Positions 42,470 through 50,768 of a stretch of 64,000 nt of DNA are shown here, piece by piece. Numbering within the stretch: the stretch's first letter is position 1; the number at the start of each line of letters is the position of its first letter. A model generated the notes under the pieces. That model saw only the letters and a list, made by a program, of their open reading frames with translations, did no database searches and was not told the DNA's origin. The translations under genes were made by a program, and so were the position numbers. Source of the stretch: Actinomycetospora termitidis (lineage in GTDB: Bacteria; Actinomycetota; Actinomycetes; Mycobacteriales; Pseudonocardiaceae); assembly GCF_030286555.1 (NCBI RefSeq), contig NZ_JASVWF010000003.1, positions 434,001 to 498,000 of the forward strand, written 5' to 3'.

Positions 42470-43458
42470 CCGGGCTCGGCGTGACGCTGCCCGTGGACGA
42501 GGGGCTGTCGGCCGGGCAGTACCTCGACCTCGCGCGGCTGGCCGAGTCGGTCGGGTTCTCCGACGTGCTGGTGGGCGAGACCGCGGGTCCCGAGGTGTTC
42601 TCGATGCTCGGCATGATCGCCGCAGCGACCTCGCGCATCCGGCTGGGGAGCGGCATCGTCGGGATCTACCCGCGGACGGCCGTGACGACGGCGCAGGGTT
42701 TCGCGACGCTGGCGTCGCTGGCCCCCGGCCGGGTGTTCGCGGGCGTGGGCGCCTCCAGCCCGATCATCGTCGGGCAGTGGCACGGGCTGTCGTTCACGGC
42801 ACCGTTGTCCCGGCTGCGTGAGTACGTGGCGGCGATGCGGGCGGTGTGGTCCGGGGAGCGGACCGCGCTCGACGGTCCGCTGGTGCGCTCGCACGGCTTC
42901 CGCAGCGGGTTCGGGCGGGTGGAGGTGCCGGTGTTCGTGGCGGCGATGAATCCGCGGATGCTGCGACTGGCGGGCGCGATCGGCGACGTCGCGTTCCTGA
43001 CGTGGACCCCGCCGGACGAGTACGCCGACAAGATCGCGCTCGTGCGGGAGGGGGCGCGGGAGGCCGGACGGGACCCGGCCGCCGTCGGGATCGCGGCGTC
43101 GTTCTGGGCCTATGCCGGCGACCGCCCGGACGAGGCGCGCGAGCGGATGCGGCGCTTCGTCCTGCAGTACGCGATGGTGCCGACGCACCGGCCGTCGTTC
43201 CGCGCGAGTCTCGCCGGGCTGGGCGAGGCCTCGGCGGCGTGGGAGCGCGGCGACCGGGCGGCGGCGCTGCGGGCCGTGGACGATGCGGCCGTGGACGCGA
43301 TGTGCGCGTTGGGCTCGCCCGACGACGTGGCGGCGCGGGTCGAGGCGTTGCGTACGGCCGGGGTGGACCTGCCGATCGCCCTCACGCCCGGCGCGGTGGC
43401 CGGGGACCTGCAGGGCGCGGCACAGACGGTGGAGCGGCTGGGGAGGGTGTCGGTGTGA
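42466..43458 (+). CDS. LLM class flavin/F420-dependent oxidoreductase
   Basis: A 330-residue luciferase-like TIM barrel: LDLARLAESVGFSDVLVGETAGPEVFSMLGMIAAATSRIRLGSGIVGIYPRTAVTTAQGFATLASLAPGR is the N-terminal half, and VEVPVFVAAMNPRMLRLAGAIGDVAFLTW the C-terminal flavin region. It resembles the F420-dependent methylenetetrahydromethanopterin-reductase-like group. GTG at 42466 overlaps the NTF2 stop. It probably acts in tandem with the other LLM enzyme of this operon. Confidence 0.85.
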   Translation: MTGLGVTLPVDEGLSAGQYLDLARLAESVGFSDVLVGETAGPEVFSMLGMIAAATSRIRLGSGIVGIYPRTAVTTAQGFATLASLAPGRVFAGVGASSPIIVGQWHGLSFTAPLSRLREYVAAMRAVWSGERTALDGPLVRSHGFRSGFGRVEVPVFVAAMNPRMLRLAGAIGDVAFLTWTPPDEYADKIALVREGAREAGRDPAAVGIAASFWAYAGDRPDEARERMRRFVLQYAMVPTHRPSFRASLAGLGEASAAWERGDRAAALRAVDDAAVDAMCALGSPDDVAARVEALRTAGVDLPIALTPGAVAGDLQGAAQTVERLGRVSV

Positions 43459-43970
43459 TCCCCGACGACGTCGGGCTGCTGCGGCTCGACCACGTGGCGA
43501 TCGCGGTCGCCAACCCGCGCGAGGGCGTGGCTCTGTACCGGGACGTGCTGGGCGGGCGATTCCTGTTCGGCGGTGACAGCGACGAGCAGGGCATCCGGAT
43601 CCTGCAGTTCGCCCTGCCCGACGGCTCGAAGGTCGAGCTCATCTCCCCCACCCGTCCCGACGCCGGCGTGGCGCGGTTTCTGGAGCGGCGCGGACCGGGC
43701 GTCCACCACCTGACGCTGGTGTTCGCGGACGTCGAGGTGGCGCTCTCCAAGCTCGCGGAGCACGGGTACGAGGTGGTGGACGTGGACCTGCGCCGCCCGG
43801 TGTGGCGGGAGGCCTACGTGCGTCCCCGGTCGGGGCTCGGGGTGCTGCTGCAGATCGTGGACTCGACGCTGCGCTGGGACGTCCCGGCCTCGCCGGAGAT
43901 CACGGTCGAGCGCGTCCTCGCCGGCGACGTGGTGTTCACCGCAGACGAGACGGCCGTGCCGCGCTCCTGA
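43455..43970 (+). CDS. VOC protein, methylmalonyl-CoA-epimerase-like
   Basis: A 171-residue VOC-fold protein: LRLDHVAIAVANPREGVALYRDVLGG, then FALPDGSKVELISPT, then GPGVHHLTLVFADVEVALSKLAEHGYEV. The His of LDHVAI, Glu of VELISP and His of VHHLTL match the metal ligands of methylmalonyl-CoA epimerases. Compared with true epimerases it has an extra C-terminal tail of about 30 residues. GTG at 43455 overlaps the LLM stop; it ends the rightward operon. Epimerisation of a carboxylated CoA ester would fit a pathway containing an acyl-CoA carboxylase. Confidence 0.78.
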   Translation: MIPDDVGLLRLDHVAIAVANPREGVALYRDVLGGRFLFGGDSDEQGIRILQFALPDGSKVELISPTRPDAGVARFLERRGPGVHHLTLVFADVEVALSKLAEHGYEVVDVDLRRPVWREAYVRPRSGLGVLLQIVDSTLRWDVPASPEITVERVLAGDVVFTADETAVPRS

Positions 43971-44102
43971 CGAATCGCCCTGGTGTTCAGGTCGGCTCGA
44001 GTACGCGGAGTTCCCGCTCGGGAGGCCACCCCGCGACGTCATGGCGTCATTCCAACGAACGATGCCGGGTACTGCCGGTCCGAGCCCGAACAGTTCCAGC
44101 CG

Positions 44103-44516
44103 TCAGTCCTCGTCCAAGGCCTCCACGACCTCGTCGGACGCGGTTCGGCGACCGATACGTATCGTCGGGAAGCCCGATCGAGCGTCGAACTCGATGGCCT
44201 GCCTTCCACCGCCGACCGGGCCTTCGCCCGTGTCCGCGACAGCGGTGGCCTCGCCCTCGTACTCCGCGCTCACGGTCTGCTGCCCTTCGACCCAAGATCT
44301 GTACCTGCCCCCGCACATGTCTGTCCGGCCGAGAGCCAGTGCACCATCGCGTCGCGCCGAGCGATCGAGGAGTACCTGGCGGGAGCTGGAGGCGCGGCGG
44401 ATGACGCGCCACAGCCACCACCAGGTCGATGAAGCGGAAATCGAGCAGCCGTCGGAGGGCAGGGGTTCGGTCCGCTGCAGGTGATCGATCCACACCGACG
44501 TGTCGACCAGGATCAG
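44103..44516 (-). pseudogene. vapC-like PIN toxin remnant
   Basis: Immediately after vapB, a CTG-initiated frame overlapping the vapB stop reads LILVDTSVWIDHLQRTEP, the canonical N-terminus of a VapC PIN ribonuclease with its first catalytic Asp. After that the sequence loses all PIN features: no Glu-rich second motif and no GYVDAHLL-type acidic motif appears in any of the three frames. The frame runs on to 44103 with unrelated sequence. It therefore looks like a toxin truncated or replaced after about 18 codons. About 130 bases further left, to 43971, I see nothing. Confidence 0.55.
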
Positions 44517-44710
44517 GCGACCCCACCGCGCCGCCGCGGCGCCGCCGTCGTAGCCGGATCCGAGCCCCCGAGAGCAGCGAGCCGACGGGCACTCTCGATG
44601 CGTACGAGGGTCTCCAGGCCTGCACGCAGGAGTGCGGAGCGCTCTGCGATCCCGGTCAGCTCGGTCGCGTGGGCAACGAGATCGTCATCGAGCGTCACTG
44701 TGGTGCGCAT
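44513..44710 (-). CDS. vapB: VapB-family antitoxin
   Basis: A 65-residue type II antitoxin: MRTTVTLDDDLVAHATELTGIAERSALLRAGLETLVRIESARRLA, a ribbon-helix-helix DNA-binding fold, followed by a toxin-wrapping tail ending RRRGGVA. ATG at 44710 has GGAGAG upstream. The 70 bases up to ychF hold a direct repeat TGATGC..TGATGC (about 44741-44757) that could be its own operator. The partner toxin gene appears broken, leaving an orphan antitoxin. Confidence 0.82.
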   Translation of the reverse strand: MRTTVTLDDDLVAHATELTGIAERSALLRAGLETLVRIESARRLAALGGSDPATTAAPRRRGGVA

Positions 44711-44779
44711 ACGCTCTCCGCATCCCGATCCACGTCATCTGATGCAGTACATGATGCCAGGCTCGGGTCGGGGAAGGGT

Positions 44780-45853
44780 TCAGACGTTGAAGCGGAACTC
44801 CACCACGTCGCCGTCCTGCATGACGTAGTCCTTGCCCTCCATGCGCACTTTGCCGGCGGTCTTGGCGGCGTTCATGGAGCCGGCGGTCACGAGGTCGTCG
44901 TAGGAGACGATCTCGGCCTTGATGAAGCCCTTCTGGAAGTCGGTGTGGATGACCCCGGCGGCCTCGGGCGCGGTGGCGCCGATCGGGATCGTCCAGGCGC
45001 GCGACTCCTTCGGACCCGCCGTCAGGTAGGTCTGCAGGCCCAGCGTGCGGAAGCCCGCGCGGGCGAGCGCGTCGAGGCCGGGCTCGGTCTGCCCGATCGA
45101 CTCCAACAGCTCGGCCGCCGACTCGTCGTCGATCTCGAGGAGCTCCTGCTCGACCTTGGCATCCAGGAAGACCGCCTCGGCCGGCGCGACGAGCTCGGCC
45201 AGCTCCTTGCGGCGCGCGTCGTCGGTGAGAACGCCCTCGTCGGCGTTGAAGACGTAGAGGAACGGCTTGACCGTGAGGAGGTTCAGCTCGCGCAGCGCCG
45301 GCGAGTTCATCCCGGCGGAGAAGAGCGTGCGGCCCTCGTTGAGCACCGTCGCGGCCTGCTGGACCTCCTCGAGCACCGCCCGCCGGTCCTTCTGCATCCG
45401 CGACTCCTTCTCGAGCCGCGGCACCGCCTTCTCGACGGTCTGCAGGTCGGCGAGGACCAGCTCCGTCGCGATCGTCTCGATGTCGGCCGCGGCGTCGACC
45501 CGCCCGTCGACGTGCACGACGTCGTCGTCGGTGAACACCCGCACGACCTGGCAGATCGCGTCCGCCTCGCGGATGTTCGCGAGGAACTTGTTGCCCAGGC
45601 CCGCCCCCTCCGAGGCGCCCGCGACGATGCCCGCGATGTCCACGAAGCTGACCGTCGCGGGCACGACCTTCTCCGAGGAGAACATCTCGGCGAGCCGGTC
45701 CAGGCGCGGATCGCGCAGCGGGACGACACCGACGTTCGGCTCGATCGTGGCGAACGGGTAGTTCGCGGCGAGGACGTCGTTGCGGGTCAGGGCGTTGAAC
45801 ATCGTCGATTTGCCCACGTTGGGGAGGCCGACGATGCCGAGGGTCAAGCTCAC
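44780..45853 (-). CDS. ychF: redox-regulated ATPase / GTPase-like YchF
   Basis: A 357-residue OLA1/YchF P-loop protein, which binds ATP rather than GTP and associates with ribosomes. G1 motif GLPNVGKST is at 9-17, G3-like DIAGIVAGASEGAGLGN at about 73-90, NADEG replaces the NKxD motif as is typical, and the C-terminal TGS domain ends with GKDYVMQDGDVVEFRFNV. Full length. GTG at 45853. Divergent from the MGMT-like gene. Confidence 0.95.
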   Translation of the reverse strand: MSLTLGIVGLPNVGKSTMFNALTRNDVLAANYPFATIEPNVGVVPLRDPRLDRLAEMFSSEKVVPATVSFVDIAGIVAGASEGAGLGNKFLANIREADAICQVVRVFTDDDVVHVDGRVDAAADIETIATELVLADLQTVEKAVPRLEKESRMQKDRRAVLEEVQQAATVLNEGRTLFSAGMNSPALRELNLLTVKPFLYVFNADEGVLTDDARRKELAELVAPAEAVFLDAKVEQELLEIDDESAAELLESIGQTEPGLDALARAGFRTLGLQTYLTAGPKESRAWTIPIGATAPEAAGVIHTDFQKGFIKAEIVSYDDLVTAGSMNAAKTAGKVRMEGKDYVMQDGDVVEFRFNV

Positions 45854-45946
45854 GGGATCCCAGTCTAGGGAAACGTGGATCCGGAGCGGGCGGGCGTGCG
45901 TCGAAGTGGGTGAAGGCCTTTCCCGACGACGGATGCGGAGACTCCC

Positions 45947-46453
45947 GTGATCGGCTCACGATCCACCCTCGACACCCCGTTCGGCCCGTTCACCACGGTC
46001 GTGGACGGCGACGGCGTCGTCCTCGCCGCCGGCTGGACGCCCGACCCCGAACTCCGGCTCCTGCCGCTGATCCACGCCTCGCTGGCGCCCGCCGAGATCG
46101 TCGAGCGCGACGACCTCGGGGAGGTGACGAAGGCCGTGCTGGCCTGGTTGTCCGGCGACCCCTCGGCCGTGGCCTCGGTGCCGGTCCGGCAGCACGGCGG
46201 GGTCTTCATGCAGGAGCTGTGGGCGCGGATGCGGGACATCCCGGCGGGCTCGCCGGTCTCGTACACGGAGCTCGCGACGCTCGCCGGTCGTCCCCTCGCT
46301 CCCCGCGGCGCCGGGCAGGCCTGCCAGACGAACGCGATCGGGCTCTTCGTGCCGGACCACCGCGTGCGGCGGGGCGACGGGTCGCTGGGCGGGTTCCGGT
46401 GGGGGCTGGAGGTGAAGGCGAAGCTGCTGGAGATGGAGGCGAACTGGCCGTGA
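45947..46453 (+). CDS. MGMT-family protein lacking the acceptor Cys
   Basis: A 168-residue O6-alkylguanine-DNA alkyltransferase homolog. The helix-turn-helix region is PVSYTELATLAGRPLAPRGAGQACQTNAIG, with the Arg finger and Asn in place, and the C-terminal end GSLGGFRWGLEVKAKLLEME is normal. But the active-site motif PCHRV reads P136-D137-H-R-V (codon GAC at 46355-46357), so the alkyl-accepting Cys is an Asp. Like alkyltransferase-like (ATL) proteins, which have Trp there, it may bind alkylated DNA without repairing it. GTG at 45947. Divergent from ychF. Confidence 0.82.
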   Translation: MIGSRSTLDTPFGPFTTVVDGDGVVLAAGWTPDPELRLLPLIHASLAPAEIVERDDLGEVTKAVLAWLSGDPSAVASVPVRQHGGVFMQELWARMRDIPAGSPVSYTELATLAGRPLAPRGAGQACQTNAIGLFVPDHRVRRGDGSLGGFRWGLEVKAKLLEMEANWP

Positions 46454-46499
46454 GCTGCAGTGATCGAGAGTGTCGGACCCCTGTGCCACCGTGCGTGGC

Positions 46500-47789
46500 A
46501 TGACGATCTCCGGCGTGCTGGTGGGCCTGCTCCTCGGGCTGCTGCTGGGCGCGCTCGGCGGGGCCCTGGTGGCGACGCGGTTCGCCGCGGCCCGGCAGGA
46601 GGCGGCGATCGCGGAGGCGACGCGACGCTCCGGGGCGGCGGCGTCCGCGGCGCGCGCGGAGCTGGAGGCCGAGCGGCGGGCGGGCGCGGCGGCCCGCGAG
46701 TCGTTCGCGGCGCTCTCGGCCGACGCGCTCGCGGCGAACTCCGAGCAGTTCACGCGGCTGGCCGACTCCCGCATGCGCGAACGGGAGCGGGCGGTGTCCT
46801 CGCTGCTCGATCCCGTGGCCTCCACGCTGCAGCGCCTGGAGGGCCAGATGCGCAGCGCGGAGACCGAGCGGGAGGCCGCGTTCGCCGGGCTGCGCGCGCA
46901 GGTGGGCGCGGTGGCCGACTCGGCGCGGGGCGTCGCGGGCGAGACGCGGGCGCTGGCCACCGCACTGCGCACGCCGCACGTGCGGGGGCGGTGGGGCGAG
47001 ATGCAGCTGGAACGGGTCGTGCACCTGGCCGGGATGGTCGAGCACTGTGACTTCGCACGGCAGTCCACGGCCGGCGTCGAGGGCGCCGCCCAGCGCCCGG
47101 ACATGGTGGTGCGGTTGGCGGGTGGGAAGCAGGTCGTGGTCGACGCCAAGGTCCCGTGCGCGGCCTACCTGGAGTCCCTCGAGGCCCCCGACGAGGCCGC
47201 GCGCCGCGAGCGGGCGGCCGCGCACGCCCGGCAGCTGCGGACCCACGTCGACGCCCTGTCGGCGAAGGCGTACTGGCGCAACTTCGACCCGACGCCGGAG
47301 TTCGTGGTGATGTTCGTGCCCGGCGAGGTGTTCCTCTCGGCGGCGCTCGAGGCCGACCCGGGGCTGCTCGAGCACGCGTTCTCCGCGGACGTCGTCGTCG
47401 CCACCCCCACCACCCTGATCGCGCTGCTGCGGACGGTGGGCTACGCGTGGCGCCAGGAGTCGCTGGCCCGGGACGCCGCCGAGATCCACACGCTCGGCCG
47501 GGAGCTGCACGCGCGGCTCGCCACGCTCGGCGGGCACCTCGGCAAGCTCGGGCGGTCGCTCGACGCCGGGGTGCGGGCCTACAACGAGACAGTGGGCTCG
47601 CTGGAGTCGCGGGTGCTGGTGACGGCCCGGCGGTTCACCGAGCTCTCGGTCACGCGCGGGTCGATCGACGCCGTCGAGCAGGTCGACCGGCGAGCCCGGG
47701 TGCCGGGCGCGCCGGAACTCACCGACGAGGACGGCTCCCCAGCGTCCGAGGGGGCGGAGGAGGGCGAGGTGCATCGACTGACAGGGTGA
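46500..47789 (+). CDS. rmuC: DNA recombination protein RmuC
   Basis: A 429-residue RmuC-family protein, a predicted nuclease-fold protein limiting recombination at inverted repeats. A single N-terminal membrane anchor (GVLVGLLLGLLLGALGGALVATRF) is followed by a coiled-coil of Ala/Glu/Arg (about 25-160). The conserved core RGRWGEMQLERVVHLAGMVEHCDF, VVVDAKVPCAAYLE and EFVVMFVPGEVFLSAALE contains the PD-(D/E)xK-like residues. ATG at 46500 leads into the hydrophobic anchor. Confidence 0.92.
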   Translation: MTISGVLVGLLLGLLLGALGGALVATRFAAARQEAAIAEATRRSGAAASAARAELEAERRAGAAARESFAALSADALAANSEQFTRLADSRMRERERAVSSLLDPVASTLQRLEGQMRSAETEREAAFAGLRAQVGAVADSARGVAGETRALATALRTPHVRGRWGEMQLERVVHLAGMVEHCDFARQSTAGVEGAAQRPDMVVRLAGGKQVVVDAKVPCAAYLESLEAPDEAARRERAAAHARQLRTHVDALSAKAYWRNFDPTPEFVVMFVPGEVFLSAALEADPGLLEHAFSADVVVATPTTLIALLRTVGYAWRQESLARDAAEIHTLGRELHARLATLGGHLGKLGRSLDAGVRAYNETVGSLESRVLVTARRFTELSVTRGSIDAVEQVDRRARVPGAPELTDEDGSPASEGAEEGEVHRLTG

Positions 47790-47898
47790 CCGGCTGCGCT
47801 GCGGTGTTCGTCCGTGTTCGGCGGATCACCGGTTCGCGTGGGTGGCCACGCGTCGCGGGGGGCCCGGCGTCGCCGGGAGCGACCGCTACCGTGATCGG

Positions 47899-49062
47899 GT
47901 GACCACCACGCGGGACGGCGCACCGACGTCGTCCGGTCCTGCCGAGGTGGGAGAGGCGTCGGCGTTCCCCGGGGTCCGGGGGCTGCGCTGGTGGGCGGTG
48001 CTGGTGCTCGCTCTGGTCCTCACCGCCGGTGGGGTGGCCGCCGACGTGCTGCGCACCGGCACGCTCGCGGTGATCTTCCTGGCCGCCTACCCGGCCGGGT
48101 GCGTGCTCGCGGCGGTGCTCGTCCAGCGGCGCGACATCTTCGTGCCGATGGTCCAGCCGCCGCTGCTGCTGGCCGTGTCGGTGCCGGTGGCGATCGCGGC
48201 GACCGGGTCGTTGCCGAGCTCGGGCGGCACCGTGTCCACCGCGCTGGCCGTGGGCGCCCCACTGATCAACGGGTTCCCGGCGATGGCGATCACCACGGTG
48301 GTGTGCGTGGTGATCGGCTTCATCCGCATCAAGGTCCAGCGGTGGCGGTCACCCGAGGCGGAAGGGCGTCGCGATCCGGTGCGCTCGGGCCCGTCGGGTA
48401 CCGCCTCCTCCCGGGACCGTCCCCGCGACGACCGACCCCGCGAGGAGTCCGCGCGCGAACGGGAGCGGCGGGAGGCGGCCGACCGACGCGAGGCGGCCGA
48501 CCGGCGCGAGGCGACGGACCGTCGGGACGCCGCGGAGCAGCGGGAGGCGGCGGAGCGGGAGCGCCGCCGGGCGAAGGAGCGGGCGCGGGCCGAGCGCGAC
48601 CGCGACCTGGCCGAACGCGACCGTGCCGACCGCGAGCGCCGCGAGCGCGACCTCGCCGAGCGCGACCGCGCCCGCCGGGAACGCACGCAGGCCAAGCGCC
48701 CGAAGGAGCCACCCGAGCCGGCCCGCGCGGAGCGGGACCGCGAGGACGATCGCGAACGGTTGGCCCGCGGCGGCGCGGCGGCGAGCGAGCAGCCCGCCGC
48801 GCGCCGCTCCCCGCTCAAGGGCGCCGGCCGCGAGGACGAGCAGCCCGCGGCCCGCCGGTCCCCGCTCAAGGGCGCCGGCCGCGACGAGCAGCCGCCCGCG
48901 CGTGAGTCGGGTCCGCCGCCCGCCCGCGAGCCCGCCCGCGACGCCCGCAGCCGCGAGGAGCGGATGCGGGAGGAACGGCTGCGCGAGGAGCGCCGCGGCG
49001 GAGGCCGTCCCCCGGGGGTGCACCCGGTGCGGGAGCGCCCGCCGGAGCGGCCGCCCCGCTGA
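47899..49062 (+). CDS. DUF6542 membrane protein with charged repeat tail
   Basis: A 387-residue protein. Residues about 25-150 form four hydrophobic segments (the DUF6542 domain of actinobacteria). The C-terminal 230 residues are an Arg/Glu/Asp-rich, probably helical cytoplasmic tail with repeats such as [17 protein letters not shown] and [11 protein letters not shown], ending Pro/Arg-rich. Within it a 17-residue unit [14 protein letters not shown] is tandemly duplicated (about 48786-48893), the result of a DNA-level duplication. GTG at 47899. Its neighbourhood (ychF, this gene, ispH) is the conserved M. tuberculosis Rv1112-Rv1110 order. Function unknown. Confidence 0.82.
   Translation: MTTTRDGAPTSSGPAEVGEASAFPGVRGLRWWAVLVLALVLTAGGVAADVLRTGTLAVIFLAAYPAGCVLAAVLVQRRDIFVPMVQPPLLLAVSVPVAIAATGSLPSSGGTVSTALAVGAPLINGFPAMAITTVVCVVIGFIRIKVQRWRSPEAEGRRDPVRSGPSGTASSRDRPRDDRPREESARERERREAADRREAADRREATDRRDAAEQREAAERERRRAKERARAERDRDLAERDRADRERRERDLAERDRARRERTQAKRPKEPPEPARAERDREDDRERLARGGAAASEQPAARRSPLKGAGREDEQPAARRSPLKGAGRDEQPPARESGPPPAREPARDARSREERMREERLREERRGGGRPPGVHPVRERPPERPPR
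48786..48893. repeat. tandem coding repeat in DUF6542 tail
   Basis: About 50 bases encoding [17 protein letters not shown] are repeated directly as [16 protein letters not shown] and followed by a third partial copy EQPPARES. The copies differ at a few third codon positions, so the duplication is not brand new. Confidence 0.7.
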
Positions 49063-49084
49063 GCGCGGCGCCGAGAACCACACC

Positions 49085-49114
49085 ACGCAGGTTCCGGGGC
49101 GCCCGAACCTGCGT
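49085..49114. terminator. GC hairpin between convergent DUF6542 and ispH
   Basis: Perfect 10-base arms ACGCAGGTTC (49085-49094) and GAACCTGCGT (49105-49114) around a GC-rich 10-base loop. It is centred in the 73 bases between two convergent genes, so a bidirectional terminator is likely. Confidence 0.75.
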
Positions 49115-49135
49115 CACGTCACTCTCGCGAGGTCC

Positions 49136-50125
49136 TCAGCGCACCGCGTCGGGACGCATGTCGCGCTTGAGCTCGCGCGGGAGCGAGAAGGTCAGCTTCT
49201 CGTTGGCGGTGGTGATCTCCTCGACCTCGCCGAAGCCGCGCTCGGCGAGCCAGTGCAGGACGTCGCCGACCAGGATCTCGGGCACGGACGCGCCGCTGGT
49301 GACCCCGACCGTCCCGACGCCGTCGAGCCAGGTCTCGTCGATCTCCCCGGCGTGGTCGACCAGGTGCGAGTCCTTGGCCCCGGCCTGCAGCGCCACCTCG
49401 ACCAGGCGCACCGAGTTCGAGGAGTTCTTCGAGCCCACCACGACGACCAGGTCGCACTGCGGCGCCATCGCCTTGACCGCGACCTGGCGGTTCTGGGTGG
49501 CGTAGCAGATGTCGTCCGAGGGCGGATCGGCCAGCGCCGGGAACCGCTCCCGCAGGGCCGACACCGTCGCCATCGTCTCGTCGACCGAGAGCGTGGTCTG
49601 GGACAGCCAGATCACCTTCTCCGGGTCACGCACCTCGACCGCGGCGACCGCGTCCGGGCCGTCGACGACCTGGATGTGCTCCGGGGCCTCGCCGGAGGTC
49701 CCCTCGACCTCCTCGTGACCCTCGTGGCCGATCAGCAGGATGTCGTAGTCCTCGCGCGCGAAGCGCTTCGCCTCCTGGTGCACCTTCGTCACCAGCGGGC
49801 AGGTCGCGTCGATCGTCTTCAGCTCCCGGACGGCCGCCTCCGCGTGCACCGCGGGCGAGACGCCGTGCGCGGAGAACACCACCGTCGCGCCCTCGGGCAC
49901 CTGCTCGGTGTCCTCGACGAACACCGCCCCGCGCGCGGCGAGGGTGGTGACGACGTGGCGGTTGTGGACGATCTCCTTGCGGACGTACACCGGCGGGCCG
50001 TAGGTCTCGAGGGCCTTCTCCACCGCGACGACCGCGCGGTCGACCCCGGCGCAGTAGCCGCGGGGCTTGGCCAGCAGCACCTTGCGGGTGGCGGTGGCGG
50101 TCTCGGGTGCCGAGGAGACGGACAT
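49136..50125 (-). CDS. ispH: 4-hydroxy-3-methylbut-2-enyl diphosphate reductase
   Basis: A 329-residue IspH (LytB), the last enzyme of the MEP pathway, making IPP and DMAPP. The three [4Fe-4S] cysteines are seen in [11 protein letters not shown] (Cys25), [12 protein letters not shown] and [12 protein letters not shown]. The active-site Glu/His blocks [12 protein letters not shown] and [14 protein letters not shown] are intact. ATG at 50125; an upstream frame extension is not conserved. It is divergent from the lipid-droplet protein and xse genes, as in mycobacteria. Confidence 0.96.
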   Translation of the reverse strand: MSVSSAPETATATRKVLLAKPRGYCAGVDRAVVAVEKALETYGPPVYVRKEIVHNRHVVTTLAARGAVFVEDTEQVPEGATVVFSAHGVSPAVHAEAAVRELKTIDATCPLVTKVHQEAKRFAREDYDILLIGHEGHEEVEGTSGEAPEHIQVVDGPDAVAAVEVRDPEKVIWLSQTTLSVDETMATVSALRERFPALADPPSDDICYATQNRQVAVKAMAPQCDLVVVVGSKNSSNSVRLVEVALQAGAKDSHLVDHAGEIDETWLDGVGTVGVTSGASVPEILVGDVLHWLAERGFGEVEEITTANEKLTFSLPRELKRDMRPDAVR

Positions 50126-50243
50126 ACCTCCGAGCGTACGGATCCGGCGCCGTCGGGCACGGCGGACGGCGGTGTGACCAGCGACCACCGGGTGCGCCCG
50201 TGGCGATTCGCACACGACTGCCGCAGCCTGGCAGGGTGGGGCC

Positions 50244-50768
50244 ATGAGTTCCCTCCCCTTCCCGGTGCGCGTCGCCGCCGGACTGGTCGTCACCGCGGTC
50301 GAGGAGGTCCAGGCCCTCCCGCGGACGGTCATCGGCCTGCCGATCACCGCCGTCAGCACCGTGCTGCAGCTGTCGATGCGGGCCCAGCAGGTCGTCACCG
50401 AGCTGGCCATCAAGGGCGACACCGCGCTCGAGGGCGCCCGCCCGGTCGAGGACGCCCCGTCGTGGGCGCGCTTCGACGACGACGTGTCCACCGCGCCAGC
50501 GTCGCTCGAGCAGGCCGCGACCAACGGCCACGCCCGCCCGCGGACGAACCGCCCCGCCATCGGCCTGGCCGAGGACACCCCGAGCGTCACCCCCGACGCC
50601 CTGCCCGGCTACGAGACGATGACGATCGCGCAGCTACGTGCGCGCCTGCGCACCCTGTCGGTCGACCAGCTCACCGAGCTGCTCGCCTGGGAGTCCGCGC
50701 ACGCCGACCGCCCGCCGTTCGTCACGATGCTGACCAACCGGATCACCACCCTCACCGCGGAGCAGTGA
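50244..50768 (+). CDS. lipid droplet-associated protein homolog
   Basis: A 174-residue homolog of the actinobacterial lipid droplet-associated protein (M. tuberculosis Rv1109c). The amphipathic N-terminal half [44 protein letters not shown] is the expected droplet/membrane-binding part, and the C-terminal [41 protein letters not shown] is a helical domain. ATG at 50244. Its stop overlaps the xseA start (GTGA), giving the conserved order of this gene, xseA, xseB. Confidence 0.85.
   Translation: MSSLPFPVRVAAGLVVTAVEEVQALPRTVIGLPITAVSTVLQLSMRAQQVVTELAIKGDTALEGARPVEDAPSWARFDDDVSTAPASLEQAATNGHARPRTNRPAIGLAEDTPSVTPDALPGYETMTIAQLRARLRTLSVDQLTELLAWESAHADRPPFVTMLTNRITTLTAEQ

Noticed and set aside
44153..44164. 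12-base palindrome CGATACGTATCG
   Set aside because: It lies inside the vapC remnant, with no nearby start codon or paired site; likely chance.
43971..44484. plus-strand frames opposite the vapC remnant
   Set aside because: Translations are Ser/Arg/Pro-rich with no family resemblance, and no ribosome-binding site was seen.
48623..50764. long N-terminal extension of the xseA frame
   Set aside because: The conserved XseA protein begins at GTG 50765 overlapping the preceding stop; the upstream part is antisense to ispH.
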